Assembly: GCF_016920785.2 (NCBI RefSeq)
Contig: NW_024609880.1
Span: forward strand, 54,688,121 to 54,752,120
DNA: 64,000 nucleotides
Source of the DNA: Ixodes scapularis
Taxonomy: Eukaryota; Arthropoda; Arachnida; Ixodida; Ixodidae
Direction: 5' to 3'
The notes below the pieces were generated by a model that was not told the origin of the DNA, ran no database searches, and saw only the letters and a program-made list of their open reading frames with translations. The position numbers were made by a program, and so were the translations under genes. This document shows positions 23,801 to 35,306 of the stretch, in pieces. The first letter of the stretch is position 1; each line of letters opens with the position of its first letter.

Positions 23801-26800
23801 AAGTCCAGAAAACATTGCACCCCCCTTTAAGATTTAAAATCAATCTACATTGTCCACTTGGGAAAGCTGCCGTGTACATTGCCCGCGAGGGTATTGAGAG
23901 TGTAGGCAACACGCTGACTAATGTTTGGCATCAAACATTGTGTTCCCAACATTCACCCTGGAAATGTGTGGTGAGAACTGAGCCTCGAAATATAAAATGT
24001 TCATATAGTCCACACTTGTAGATGTTCCAGACAGGATGAAATGATGACTTCTAAATATGTATAGTTTGCAGACTCAAAAATCATACTATTACTGATTTGG
24101 AAAACATTGGCTACATGCTCATTGTCTTCGTATTGGGAGGTAACTGTGACCCATTCTACCACTCTTTCAGGAGGTGACCGAAGCCCTTCGTCGATCCGAC
24201 AGCAAGAGGGACGATTTTGAGACCGACCGCGTCTCCGGCGTCGGCACAAATGCTAGGTGAAGGGTCTATGCCTTGTTTCTTTGGACACTCATCCCGATTT
24301 TCGTTATCAAGACTGAGTATTTTTATAACATTGTGTGTTTCGATTTCGACATATTTTAATGGCAGTTATGACGGGAGTCCTCTTTTTTTTGCAGCACGTG
24401 TTATAGAGCGGTCTCACGTAACATACTTCCAGTTTAAAACCTTGCCAGACGCCACGGTAAATAACTTTTTCCCGGTGTCTCTTTATACGTGGAGGCAGTG
24501 TTATATTGTTTGAGTTTTTTCGCATCATAATCGACCGCACCAGCCAGATTATTCGGGAATGCAAAAGGGCGTCGGCCAGCGCTCTATTTTTATATAAACC
24601 AATCTTTATTCGTTAAGGCGATCAGGCGATAGAGATGTCGACCCCTTTGGCAGCTCAAACGGTTGCGGTAAATGCCGCCAGGGCGACGTCAAAAGAAAAA
24701 AAAGCGGAGTAAGCGCAGGTTTATGCAGCCCAAATACATCCCCGGTCATACTCTCCGAGTTATGTCCTCGACGGAGCCGCTCGCCACGCTCGTGCGTTTC
24801 ACTGACGCCAAATGCGACGCCAATAACTAACCGTTTGCGCGCAAACTAGCAGGGAAAGTGGCAGACGCCATTCATCGACGTGGCAGGACGTGCCTTACCC
24901 GAAACGTTTCGTGAAACCGCCCTCCATGGCTGCGCCTAGCCGCCTCTTGTAATACGCTCCCGTAGCAGAAAAGCGACCCGTGGTTGCTACGTCTGCATTT
25001 AACCGTAACTCGTGTCTAAGCTGTGCTCTGTGCTGGCTTCCGGTAGGCGATGTTGAGAATCTTAACACCGTGGCCTCATTACCCATGTGTTGAGTGAGTG
25101 AGCTCGACACCTCCGAGTCTTCGTGTATAACGTCTCTTCACAATGCTTTGCACGGCGACGTTGACATCGTTGAGGCTCAGAATGCCGATAAAATGTCGTC
25201 TCCGTAACTTCTCTGCAAAGCTGCGTACGATACAGTTGTGTCTTGTTAATACAGACCCCATTAATATTGATACCCCAGTATGTAGATTGATATTTTGGGA
25301 TCAAAGTACCTTCAAGTTCAAGTTTTATTCGCCTCAGACACACTCATTTGAATGTATTACATGAGAGGGGGGGGGGAATAGAAACAAAGGCACAATTGCA
25401 ATGGCAATCAAAGAAACAACATGGGTTAAAAAGATTAATAAAGAAAAAAACTGTATGGAAATCAGAACAAAGTTTATACCACTGAGCATGAGAACTGGGA
25501 GCACAAACTGCAATTTTTAGCGAACACAAGCCGACATGGCATTGAAAATATGTCTAAGTACTGAAGCCCAAGATTTTTCCCGGAATATGATTTCATCGTA
25601 GTCAGTGACTATGTCATTTGGGAGAGAATTCCAATTTTTCATAGACAGCAAGAGGAGAGTATTTGTATCTATTTGTGTGACCAAATATGGGTTAAATTTT
25701 TAAGGAATGATCATGATGTAAAGAAATGTATGAGGCAGGCTTACAGTGAGTGAGCATGTTGTAATAAAACTGATGAAAGAGGGTAAGGCAAACGACTGTC
25801 TGGCGAGATTCAAGAGAAGCTAAGTTAGTGAGATTTTTTAGTTGGGAGACACTGGTTTTCGTACTGTAGTTTCGATAAATGAAACAGACGGCCTTATTCT
25901 GAACTGATTCTAGTCTATTAATGAAGTAAGGTTGATGAGGGGCCCATATAGAGCTAGCAAATTCAAGTTTTGATCTAACGCGGGTTTTATATGCAGTAAG
26001 TTTAACGTCCTGTTGTGCAAGGTATAAATACCTTCTAAGAAATCCCAGAGTTCTTAATGATGAGGTAACTATGTTTTCGATGTTAGCATTCCAGGTTAGA
26101 TCTTCGGTAGAAGTGATACCTAGGTACTTGTATGAGTGAGTGGATAAAATGGGATTGCAAAAAATTGAGTCGAAAGGAGTGTGGTGGTTTGAGGAATTGA
26201 AGTAAATGAGCTTAGTTTTAATATCATTGATGTTCATTTGCCAAGTTAAGCACCATTCAACCAAAATGTCAGTGTTACATTGAAGGAACTCTGATTTGCT
26301 AGGATGAAAAATTCGGCAGCAGAGTACACAGTCATTAGCAAAAAGCCTTACTGATGATGAGATCAGTGAAGGTAAGTCGTCTATATAGATGAGAAACATA
26401 AGTGGACCTAAGATGCTGCCCTGTGGAACTCTGAGGATCTGTTATCTATAAACACAGACTGCTTACAGTTTGAGAGAGATCATAAAATCCAACTGATGAT
26501 TTGAGCATTTATGTTTAATTGAGGAAGTTTTAGAAGTAAGCATTGATGAAGAACAGTATCAAATGCTCTAGCAAAATTAATAAAAATTGTGTCCGTAGTA
26601 CAAGAGTTGGTAAAGTTATTGTGTAGATCTCTTACGAATTTAGATAACTGACTATCACAAGAAGGATGTTTGTGAAAGCCATGTTGGTGAGGGAGAAGAT
26701 CGCTGAAGTTATGAAATGTGGTCCATGACTTGACATTTTTATGAATATTTTACATGGAATACTTGTCGGAGAGAGGGGTCCGTAATTTGAAGGGTCATTG

Positions 26801-29800
26801 CGGTTGCCATGTTTACACACAGAGATGACTTTTGCAACTTTCTAATCGAGCGGTAAATCTGACAAATCAAATGAAGCTTGAAAAAGGTGACATGAAAGAA
26901 TTGATATTTTGTCTTTGGTTATTTCAAGAAAAATCAAGGTCATGTTATCTTCCCCACAAGTCGAATTCGCATGCAAACGTTTCATGGCATTTGCTATTCC
27001 GTATGGTGTAAATGTTATATCATCCATGCTTCTGCTGGCACGGACAATGCCTGAGGTAGTGGGAATGACCCATCCGTGAATACTGAGCTAAAGAATGAGT
27101 TAAATGTGGGTGATAAGTCATGAAACGACAATTATTCCGCCACTGTCATGGAGAATGGGTGAGGGGTTACGTTTACTAAGTGAGACCACTAGCAAGAACT
27201 CTCTTGCATTAGTAACAGATTAGTCCAATTGCGATTCAGAAATTTTAATTTAATCTTCTTTAGCTTGTAAGTTTTGTGTTTAGACGAGACAGGAGTGTTT
27301 CTTGAATTGGCTGAAGAGAATAGCCATTTCTTCCTGTTCAAACTTTTTTTGTAATAGTTATTAACCCTTTAACTGATTTTTGTTCTCTTTTTAAAATTTT
27401 TGATTTTAGAGTTTTTTTTTCTTCTTTCGTATTGCACTTGCGGCTCAGCCACACGTGTCTCCACAATCGGTCGTCATCCTTAAAAACATACAATAAAACC
27501 ACGTGCTGCCATCTCTGAGCAGTGCCACATACTAAGCTCTGAATGAGCATGGGTCGTCCAAAACAGCCAAGGGGCAAGTTGGTTTGGGGATGGCTTTAGG
27601 TGGACAGGCTAGGCTTGTCCAAACGGTTGAGGGATTAAACGAAGGACTCGATAAGTTTTTATTAATGAAAACCACCAGAACAACCTCCTTGACAGTTTGT
27701 TATTTTATCCCTAAATAGCTCCCAGTTCTCAGATACAGAATGAGTGTCGGAAAGTTACAGGTATCGTTTGAGAAAGGTTCAGAAGAACATAGCAGTTTAT
27801 TGGCATCCACCTTGGAAAAGTTTAGAAACATTTTTCTAACAATATTTTCCTTAGCCGGAAGGAATGTAGAGTTCATAAGAAGAGCGTTATGGTCGCTAAT
27901 GGTTTCTGAAATAGGGCAAAGCATAAATACATTTTAGGGTGAGATGAAAATAGCAGGTCAAGGACAGAATCCCCCCCCTGTATAGGATTTAAAATAATTT
28001 GAGTGAGGTTGCACAACTGAGAGACTGACAAAGACTCTCGGCACTCAGGTGGATCCCAAAAGCCTGCGAGAAGCGAACAGTCGCTCCTGTTGATCACCGG
28101 ATAGTTAAAGTCTCCGGCCAACATGATTGGTCATTTGAGACAACTACTGATTACACAGTTTATGTTGTCCGTCAGTTTGTCACTGAACTGCCCAGAGAAA
28201 GATTGTGGACAATACCACACTCCAGGGATAAGGTTGGAACGCACCAGTTTCACACAAACCCAAATGTCAAGAACAACAATATTGTTGCTAATGGTTTCTA
28301 AGATATGGCAAGCAGTTGAGAGTTTATTAGAGGTCGGACGAGGGCACATTTTTCATTGCAATCACAATCCCGCCGCCTCTTGAATGAAGTCTGTCTTTGC
28401 GGAAGGTGTTATATTCTCCAGAAAAAGCAAGTTCTTGATTATCTATGTCCTTTATTATCTATGATGCCTAAAATGCATGTGTTTACTGTTGTGATTCGGA
28501 GAGCCCAATAAATAAAAAAAAGAAAGGAAAAGAAGCAGCGCCGAGGCGGCCTGCTGAAAGATGTTGTCTCACATGCCGAGGTGGGGCGGCGAACACCGGC
28601 GGGTCCGAGGCGGGAACGACCCGGAAGGAAGGGACGTCTACATCGGTCGAGGTCAGAACACGTACTACTTTATTCAGAGGGAAACAGCCCGGGGGCCAAC
28701 CGCCCCGGGGGAGATCCACCTGGGCGCACGGCCCAATGGATGAAGTGTAGCGCCGCCTGGCTACAGCGATATGGTGTGGCGGTCAGTGGCGCCATCTGGT
28801 TAGTGTGGCAATTACTAAAATGGAAAAATTTAAATACTACATTTACTACGTGCATTTTCGTCCCGTCGTCGTGGTCAACTCGCGTTGTGGACAATTTTTG
28901 GGGAAACGGAGGTGTCTGTATTAACGAGACATCGCCGTACGTTCTGCGTTAGCACTGTCTTTGCCCCGACGGTGCGGCTGCCTCAGCGGGGCAAAACGCC
29001 GGTCTACGGATCCCCGGGCGGCGGGTCCGTATCTCAGCCAAAGTGTCCGCAATTCAACGGAAGCTTGTGGCAGACGTACCGAGATTTCGGTTCCTCGTCG
29101 GAGGGTCCCCGGGTGGTCGAAGTTGTTCACCCGTCCTCCGCCGGGGCGTGCCAGGTGCCCATGATTGGTTTGGATTCGATTTTTCCTACGGCGGTGCGGG
29201 AAAGGGGCAATGCCACCACCTTCGGTTGTCCTTGTCACCATTTCAGTCCGAAATGAGACCTCCGAGATCTCTCTCCCGTTTTTCCGGCCGAGTTGAGCTC
29301 GTCATGTTGACGTTTTCTTTGTGTGCAGAGGCGACTTCTCATCCAGGGGCAAGCGTTCCCACGAGGGCGTCCAGTTTGTATCCCCCGCACCTCCGCGCCC
29401 CCAAGAGGACGGGGACTCCTCCAAGAAGCGCAAGGCGGGCCAGGGGTGAGCATGATTGAAAAACATCCTATTTCTCGGAAATTTCACTCCAACTATGATT
29501 GTTTTTGTCAACTCGCTCCCCCCCCCCCTTCTTCCTTAAACTTGAGCTCCGAGTCTTTCATAATATTTTTAGCATCTGTCCTAAACAGATCACCAAAACG
29601 CGCCAGTACTTGAAAAATAAACAAACACCGAAAAGATCTGCTGATTTCCGTAATAAATGAACACTTAAAAATTTGTTGCATTGCCCTTGAATGATTAAAA
29701 GACTAGAGGTGGTCTCCAATATAGAGAAGAATTACACACAAAAAAAAAAAGAAATTACTTCCACCCGAGGTGGATTGTGGTATCCCAAATAAAGCTAAAG

Positions 29801-32800
29801 CAGAACAAAAAGAACAGACAGTATATAAGTTGATGAAACAAGTGCTGCTTCTCCATTTGCTTGTCTTTTTTATTGCTTTTAGTTCTTATTGAATGTCATG
29901 AGCCAGCTCTGCTAAATTACCACTATAATTCACGATTTTTGAAACACCTGTCAAAATAGCAGTTTGAGGGTACATTTGTTCATTTTTCCCTTCCTCTTTG
30001 TGTGCTGGTCAAAAGGACAGGACAGAAGGCTTCTTTGTACAGATTTGGGGAGCTAAGATGATCTGCAATGGGCCCAAAAGCGACCTTTAGCTAACAGGAT
30101 TGTTAGTCGGTGATAGATTAAAGGGACACTGACACCCCCCAAAAAAATTTTTTTATTTTTTGCCAGGTGCTTTATTATGGTGTCGGAGGACTACCTAATT
30201 AATATTTTGCAACAGAGTAGCGTATTTTTTTAATAAAGCCAAAAGACGCAACTGCTCGAAACCGAAACCGAAACCCGACGGAGGTCGGAGAAGTGGAGAG
30301 AAGAGAGTGACTGGCGGAAGTCACGTAGCTACACCCGACCGTGCGGTTTTTTTTTTTTTTTTTTTTTCTCCTCTCCGGTAGCAGACGACACGACATGCGG
30401 CGTGCGGGAACTGCTTGCCGTGCGATTCTTTTGCAGTTATGTTTGTTCCGCTCGTTGTTATGTACTCCAAGATGAGTTGTTTTGTACATTGAGAAGTTAG
30501 AGATGAGTAGTGAGTGCCCGTGGTGAATTTCCATGATCGGCTCCGAAAAGAATAAACCCAAGATGTTGCGTGAAGAGCTGGCTCACATGTCCTGCATCCG
30601 AAAAAAAGTGGCATTGCCGAAAGATCAACGGGATCGGGACCAATGGCTGGCTGCAATTCCTGTAGAACATTTACGGACACCTCGGAAAGCGGACGCTACC
30701 TGATTTATATGCTCCTTGCATTTTGTGGAAAGTGATTACATTGAGTTCGCAGGTGTCAAAACGGAAATCCCATACCGTTTAATTCAGCGAAGTATCGTCC
30801 ACAACATTTGTTTGTTATTTTTTTGTTTGTTTCTTCAGTGATGATTGTAAAAAAAAAGATATGTAAACATCGGAAATTGTTTGCAAAAAAAAAAAAAAAA
30901 AAATTCACGGGGGATCGAACCTGGACCTACGGCGTGTGAAGCGGACGTCTTTCCCACTGAGCTACTGGGGCATCTCGTTTCTGGTGGATCACATTCCTTA
31001 GTAATACTTCAGCCGGTAAACTGTAAGTTTGAAAGTTTGCTGTCGATTTTTCTCTAGCAAAAGCACTCCCGGGTCGAAGTCGGGAAGCACCACGCTTTGG
31101 GGACATTCGCACCTAGTAAAGAAATCGTACGCGTGCATATTCAACTCGAAGTAGACACGTCGTGCTTGACGTTTGCGCGAGCGTTGTCTTCAGCCACGAG
31201 AAGGGAGCGACGGCTCGGCGACGTCTTCGTGCAAATCGGCTTGGTGGCCGGGCGTGTCGTACGGGATGAATACCAATTCTTTTGATCAGTCCCAAATTTC
31301 TCATTTAACGGTAGACAGAATTCGCCGGTACCGCGAACGACAGTTCTGAAATAGAGGTCCCACACCCGTCGTCCGCTGCCATCGCCGTCCCCGCGAGTCC
31401 CACGATACGCGAAACGACGAACGCACAGAATGCTTCCGGTTGTCTGTGGAACTTTTTTTTTTCAATCAACGTATTTACAGCTTTTTAGAAGCCAAAAAAA
31501 ATGGGTTTTATATTTTTTTCTATTTTTAATATTGAGTGTGTGCCTTCAGTGACCCACGACTTTGATTAAATTTGGTGGTCGCATCGATACCTTAGAAAAC
31601 GGCCCGTGACCGCGAAAAAGAGAGTGAGCGAGACTCGAACCGGCCAATTCTTGATCGGCGGTTTTCGGGCGGAAAGAAACCGAATTTCGAGCCGCAAATT
31701 CTGTTCTGGGTAGTTGAGCCCTCATATGTCACGTACAACTAACAACCTCGGCGAGCATAAATACCCTGTCAGTGTCCCTTTAAAGGGGTACTCCGCCGAT
31801 TTTTGAGCTACCTCAACTAACTATATTTTCTGACTCCCCGGCCTTTGCCCTTTCTGGTATGCTATTTAGTATCGTGAAACTCATAATAGTTATTGCGAAA
31901 TCGGCAAATGAAAATGATGCAAAAACAAACATTCAAATATACCCGCCCTTTTCAGGGCCGTGACGTCACTGGAAGTTTAGCTTGCCAGTCGGGCGAGCAG
32001 TCTAAAAAATAGAATATGCCAATCATTTGTTCCGTGCTGGAGCGCGGGGACTGGAGCGAGCTTCCAAAGCATTCATTTGACACCATGAAACTGCTTCGAA
32101 TCAGTTGGGAACAAATTCCACAGTCCAAAGAATGAACCCCTGCACTTCCAATGACGTCACTTTTTCATTGTTGCCAGTAGAGACTTTCAGTTTGAAAAAC
32201 ACGGTGAGGACTAAAATTGTAAATTCAATAACTTCGTGAAAAAAAATTATTTTGACCTAATATTTGGGATACTATTTTGGCGATGTTGTCTGGCGAGTTT
32301 AGCAAAATTTCAAGCAAATCGGGGATCATGAAGAAATCGGCGGAGTACCCCTTTAAGAGCCCAGGACAAGTGCCTCCCACAAAGTTCTCCACCCTTTCCA
32401 CTTTAGCAGAGGGAACACTGGATAGGAGGTGAGTCCCTCCTCGCCTTCTCTCTAATGTTCGCTCTGCTGAAGCGAAGAGAGTGGGGGACTGGTACCACAC
32501 GTTTTACCAAATACTTTTGGAACAGTGATTTTAAAAATGGTGGATTCCACTTTGACCGTTTGAGGTGAATGATGCCGATGCAAGTAAGGATTAATGAGAA
32601 ATTAAAATGTACAGCTAGCAGCAGAGGCAAATTTAGAAAGGGGGCAAGTGGGGGGAGGGGGGGGGACAACCACTTCCCTCCCCTTCCCTATCTTAAGCCC
32701 CCCAAAAGAATTTTTTGTATTGAAAAAAATTGATATGCACCAGCCAAAATGTCAGTTTTTGGTAACATAGCAAATATTGGGTCAACAAAATAGGTCTGGA

Positions 32801-33078
32801 TAACCTTTCGGCCGTAACATCATATCTCAGTAGACACCCCCAACCCGCCGGCTGAATGCCTACTGCCCCCCCCCCCCCCCCCCCCCCTCGAAAACCTGAC
32901 CCATAAATCTTCCCCTGGCTAAGAGTTCAAAGGGTGATTTGGACTGGGGTTGGTTTCTTTTCGATTTCTCAGATTTCATATCTTCTGCTCTTCCAGGAAG
33001 GAGAAGAAATCTAAAAAGCACAAGAAAGAAAAGCACAAGAAGAAGCATAAACACAGAGACCGTCGATCGCCCAGCTGA
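17869..33078 (+). CDS. MMTAG2: MMTAG2 (C1orf35)-like basic nuclear protein, complete
   Basis: Six coding exons join in phase: 17869-17962, 21105-21267, 22196-22244, 24171-24256, 29329-29445, 32997-33078 (TGA). Donors are gtatgc, gtgagt, gtaagt, gtgaag and gtgagc. The protein is about 195 residues. The N-terminal block (RGGSRGGADQFNWDDVK, then YRENYLG, APVGRWQKG and LTWYAKD) is the MMtag domain. It is followed by an Ala/Glu helix, LGFSVPAKPTHQPLSREE, a variable middle and a Lys-rich tail ending RDRRSPS, a likely nuclear localisation signal. In vertebrates the protein is described as a nuclear phosphoprotein of poorly known function. The start lies 11 bp after an AG at 17857-17858. A short 5' UTR intron (donor at 17745, acceptor at 17858) is possible but unproven. 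Introns of 0.9-5.1 kb contain a LINE relic and several MITEs. Confidence 0.82.
18137..18398. mobile_element. MITE with about 50-bp inverted ends
   Basis: The left end reads ATAGACCTATTCCTAAATTA and continues into CCCAAGCATCAAGGGAAATG. The reverse complement of the right end carries the same two blocks with a few mismatches. At 262 bp with no coding content, it lies in MMTAG2 intron 1. Confidence 0.7.
22911..22970. repeat. 30-bp tandem duplication
   Basis: The unit CTTGTATGTTCTTCTGTTTC plus AGTTTTTTTA occurs twice back to back, directly left of the foldback element copy 2. Confidence 0.7.
22971..23308. mobile_element. Foldback/MITE-like element, copy 2
   Basis: It runs from ACAGCGGAGCTATTAAGGGC to CAGCTCCGCTGG, followed by a T-rich tail. 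It contains the blocks TAGATGGCGGCAACCTTTCC, GTTGGGCGCGTTGGTGG and ATCGTAGGAAACAGCGCG seen in copy 1 (5717-6312). It is shorter than copy 1, mostly through loss of the right half. Confidence 0.65.
25310..28460 (-). pseudogene. Degenerate L2/CR1-type LINE (endonuclease and RT remnants)
   Basis: On the minus strand, endonuclease pieces appear first: RGGGIVIAM near 28380, AGDFNYPV near 28110, SVLDLLFS near 27980 and TISDHNALL near 27890. After a MITE insertion come RT pieces: TCGEDNMTLIF near 26960, NYGPLSPTSIPCKI near 26780 and IYIDDL...RLFANDCVLC near 26330-26390. The C-terminal RT frame is 25692-26399 (THSYKYLGI, LEFASSIWAP). The catalytic FADD has become FAND. Several stops and frame changes divide it. 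The 3' end carries AATAAAACTTGAACTTGAA near 25310-25335. It is a dead relic inside MMTAG2 intron 4. Confidence 0.75.
27361..27638. mobile_element. TTAA-bordered MITE inserted in the LINE relic
   Basis: The left end is TTAACCCTTTAACTG. The right end, reverse-complemented, is TTAATCCCTCAACCG. The inverted repeats are imperfect and bounded by TTAA. The element splits the LINE endonuclease and RT remnants, so it arrived after that LINE. Confidence 0.5.
28540..29300. other. GC-rich MMTAG2 intron segment, no gene identified
   Basis: This segment is unusually GC-rich compared with the surrounding intron and precedes the 29329 exon. The inverted arrangement of TCTGTATTAACGAGACA near 28916 with a similar motif near 25235-25255 suggests DNA-element ends. 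Open frames run on both strands because of composition. I recognise no protein. Confidence 0.35.
30118..31783. mobile_element. TTAA-bordered DNA element family B (1.67 kb)
   Basis: It begins TTAAAGGGACACTGACA and ends TGTCAGTGTCCCTTTAA, a perfect 17-bp inverted pair including the TTAA borders. The interior has T-runs, a GAAACCGAAACCGAAACC run near 30260 and a tRNA-like segment at 30908-30972. No transposase is recognisable, so it is probably non-autonomous. Its right TTAA is also the left border of the next MITE. Confidence 0.7.
30908..30972 (-). repeat. tRNA-like segment (A and B box), probably a SINE head or tRNA pseudogene
   Basis: On the minus strand a TAGCTCAGTGGG box and a GGTTCGATCCCCC box lie at tRNA-like spacing, followed by a long U-run (plus-strand A-run at 30884-30902) that would stop Pol III. 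The T-arm 5-bp stem around TTCGATC pairs badly and the acceptor ends do not pair. I therefore do not call a functional tRNA. Confidence 0.5.
31780..32356. mobile_element. TTAA-flanked MITE family A, copy 2
   Basis: It runs from TTAAAGGGGTACTCCGCCGA to TCGGCGGAGTACCCCTTTAA, a perfect 20-bp inverted pair. Full-length similarity to 15270-15840 is evident (shared AATCGGCAAA, CACCATGAAACTGCTTCG and TATTTTGACCTAATATTTGG blocks). Copy 2 keeps more perfect ends than copy 1. Confidence 0.85.
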
Positions 33079-33258
33079 TGTGCGACAAAACCGAAACTCA
33101 AGAGGGCAAATGGCCAAGCGATTTCAGACTCAACAATACACATTCATTTTATGCGGGATGCATTTCATCGCTATGTGTTATACATGTTGTTTGTTTTTTT
33201 TTATATAGAACATTTCTTTAGAAGATGAACCTCCAGATGAAATGAATCTTTTGATTTT

Positions 33259-33264
33259 AATTAA
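33259..33264 (+). terminator. Candidate MMTAG2 polyadenylation signal (ATTAAA)
   Basis: ATTAAA lies 181 bp after the MMTAG2 stop, within TTTTAATTAAAAAGTTTGTG. It is the first good hexamer downstream. Confidence 0.45.
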
Positions 33265-33269
33265 AAAGT

Positions 33270-35095
33270 TTGTGAATAGCAGACAACTAATCAACAGTGG
33301 CTTAAATAGTCATACTTATAGGTTCTTCCCAAATGCTATGCAGTCGTAAAAGAAAAAAAAAAATGTGCCAATGTCCAATTGAACTTTTCAAAAGGGTGTC
33401 TTTAGGGGGTGCATTTATAATGCTAAAAATTTGTGAGTGCAGGTTTCAGGAAAACACTTCAATTATAGAAAAGCATATCATTCTTATGCACAGCACAGAA
33501 AATTGAAACAAACTATCTGGTTTGTTTTTATTTTTTCCGTCCTATTGATTTTTTTTTTTAATGATAAATGCACTACCTAAAGACACTTTCCTGAAAAGTT
33601 TAGTCACACTCTGTTCATTAGCTTATTTATGCTATTCTCTTTACATCCATGAAGAGCGCTCTGGAACACCCTGTAATTGCTGACACAGTTAGTGATTTCC
33701 CTACACCCCCCTTGTGGGGGTGTACTCCCCCTCTTGTTTTTCTGAAGGCACCCCCTTAGTTTGCAACGACTCATACCCCCCCCCCCCCCCCCCCAACTCC
33801 CCCTCTAAAAATTTAGACCCCTCCCCCCTTCCCCTAATATAAATTCCTGGGGAAACCCTTGGACACAGTGGATATGGTGCTGAGTCCTTACTAATCCCTT
33901 CTTGACCTTAAACTTGGTGTGAATTTGATAGATTTTGCTGGAGCAGACTGGATTCAGATCAGTCATGGCGTCCAAAATTTACCTTAATTTTATTTATTGT
34001 ACTGCTAGCAACAGGTTTCTCCCAAGATTTTGGCTCGGTTCTGAAAAATCCCGGAGAAAAGCTCACCGTAAAACCAGTGGATGCGGAGACAAGCTCACAG
34101 ATTTTTTTTCTTCTTTTCATACGAGGCTGTCACATCATGTGTAACATACATCAATTTATTATCATTAAAATTTGTCAGTTTTGTAAAAAAAAATGTCCTT
34201 TTTTCCAATATTTGTTAAGCTTATAATTGCGGGCGAGTGTTTTCTGTGGTTCACTCTCTAGGCAACGAAAGCCTAACTGAAAACATTTTGAAATTGAAAA
34301 CGGAAAAATTTGAAAACTTAATAAAGTCTGCCTAAAATCTAAAAAGCAAAACTGTAAATGCCTAAAATCCGAGAGTGCGTGCGCAACAATGCGGTGCCTG
34401 AAATTCTCTTCGAAGCTTTTGATAATGTTTGAAAACGGGATAGAACAGTTAGTAAGATATTGAGGTTTCTTCCTTCCATAGACATGCACGTTTTCTAGCC
34501 ATTCATGCTGGTTTTGACACATGCTGCCTTTGTGTGATAGTGCCCTTCTACGGCGGACCACCCATGACCTTCAGAGCTGCAAACTAGCGCCATTAGCGAA
34601 TTCGGCAAGTTGGTAAACGTTATGCATAATGGAAACAGCTCAAAGAACGAAGACGGAGTGAAGACAACAAGAACAAGACGATGAAGCTGTTCTTGCATCT
34701 AACGCTCTATTAGTAAAAAGACGGAAAGAAACAGCGTAACCGACACTGATAACATCGGCAAACACCTACTCATCGATCAGGCACCACACAATCTTCGGAG
34801 CTGAAACTGTTCACACACCCCTATTCATATGAGCTTGTAGCATCATTAATAAGCAAGTAGGCGATTACTATTTTGAAGTGTCGAATTCTGTCACATTGTC
34901 ACGTGTGACGCACGATCCGCTAAGCAAAAAAAAAAATCGTCGAATATTTTTTTTTTCTTAATGATTGGTGAGCTTTTCTCCACACTGCCGGTTCTGCCGG
35001 TGAGCTATTCTTTGGAGAACTTTTCTCCGCCGCCCGTTGTGAGGTACCCGAGGTCGTTATCACGCCAAGCGTTGCCTTACGTAATCGTAATATAT
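33270..35095. other. Intergenic MMTAG2-cytochrome c spacer, no gene seen
   Basis: The spacer is AT-rich with C-runs near 33778-33795 and several T-runs. Open frames are short and have no recognisable domain. It ends at the CpG-rich block that I assign to the cytochrome c promoter. Confidence 0.5.
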
Positions 35096-35099
35096 CCCA

Positions 35100-35197
35100 T
35101 GACGTCAAAACTGCGTCATCACTAATCGCATTAAAGCAGACGACGACGCACAATACGCGCGCTCTGCGCACGCGCGAGAGAGGTCCGCGCATGCGCA
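35100..35197 (+). promoter_or_regulatory. Probable cytochrome c promoter: CRE plus two NRF-1-type sites
   Basis: A palindromic CRE, TGACGTCA, lies at 35100-35107, with a CRE-like TGCGTCA at 35112-35118. TGCGCACGCGCG at 35165-35176 and CGCGCATGCGCA at 35186-35197 both fit the NRF-1 consensus YGCGCAYGCGCR at every position. The block is CpG-rich inside an AT-rich spacer. It lies upstream of a candidate untranslated exon with a GTAAGC donor at 35307 and 2.8 kb before the cytochrome c start. Mammalian somatic cytochrome c promoters are known to use NRF-1 and CREB sites. The link to this gene is inferred from position. Confidence 0.6.
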
Positions 35198-35199
35198 GC

Positions 35200-35306
35200 G
35201 CGGTCGTTGCGCAGCGTGTCTGCTGCCAAGAGGAGGTTTTGCGGCGGTCACCTTCTTCACGTGAGCCAGGCGGCGGCTGGAGAAGTCAAGCTCGCACTTC
35301 CACAGG
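35200..35306 (+). other. Candidate untranslated first exon of cytochrome c
   Basis: A GC-rich stretch follows the NRF-1-type sites and ends at CACAGG|GTAAGC (donor at 35307). The matching acceptor would be TTGCGCAG at 38020-38027, 15 bp before the cytochrome c ATG. The transcription start is not visible from sequence. An alternative GTGAGC donor exists near 35261. Confidence 0.45.

Noticed and set aside
23596..24021. 141-codon plus-strand frame in MMTAG2 intron 3
   Set aside because: It has no domain, contains a T-run-derived segment and ends before the true exon at 24171. It has no splice support.
28921..29459. Frames of 106-138 codons on both strands
   Set aside because: They are composition-driven in a GC-rich intron segment. 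Only 29329-29445 in the MMTAG2 frame has matching phases and homology.
30908..30972. Functional tRNA gene
   Set aside because: T-arm and acceptor pairing are poor. Boxes alone support only a tRNA-derived repeat.
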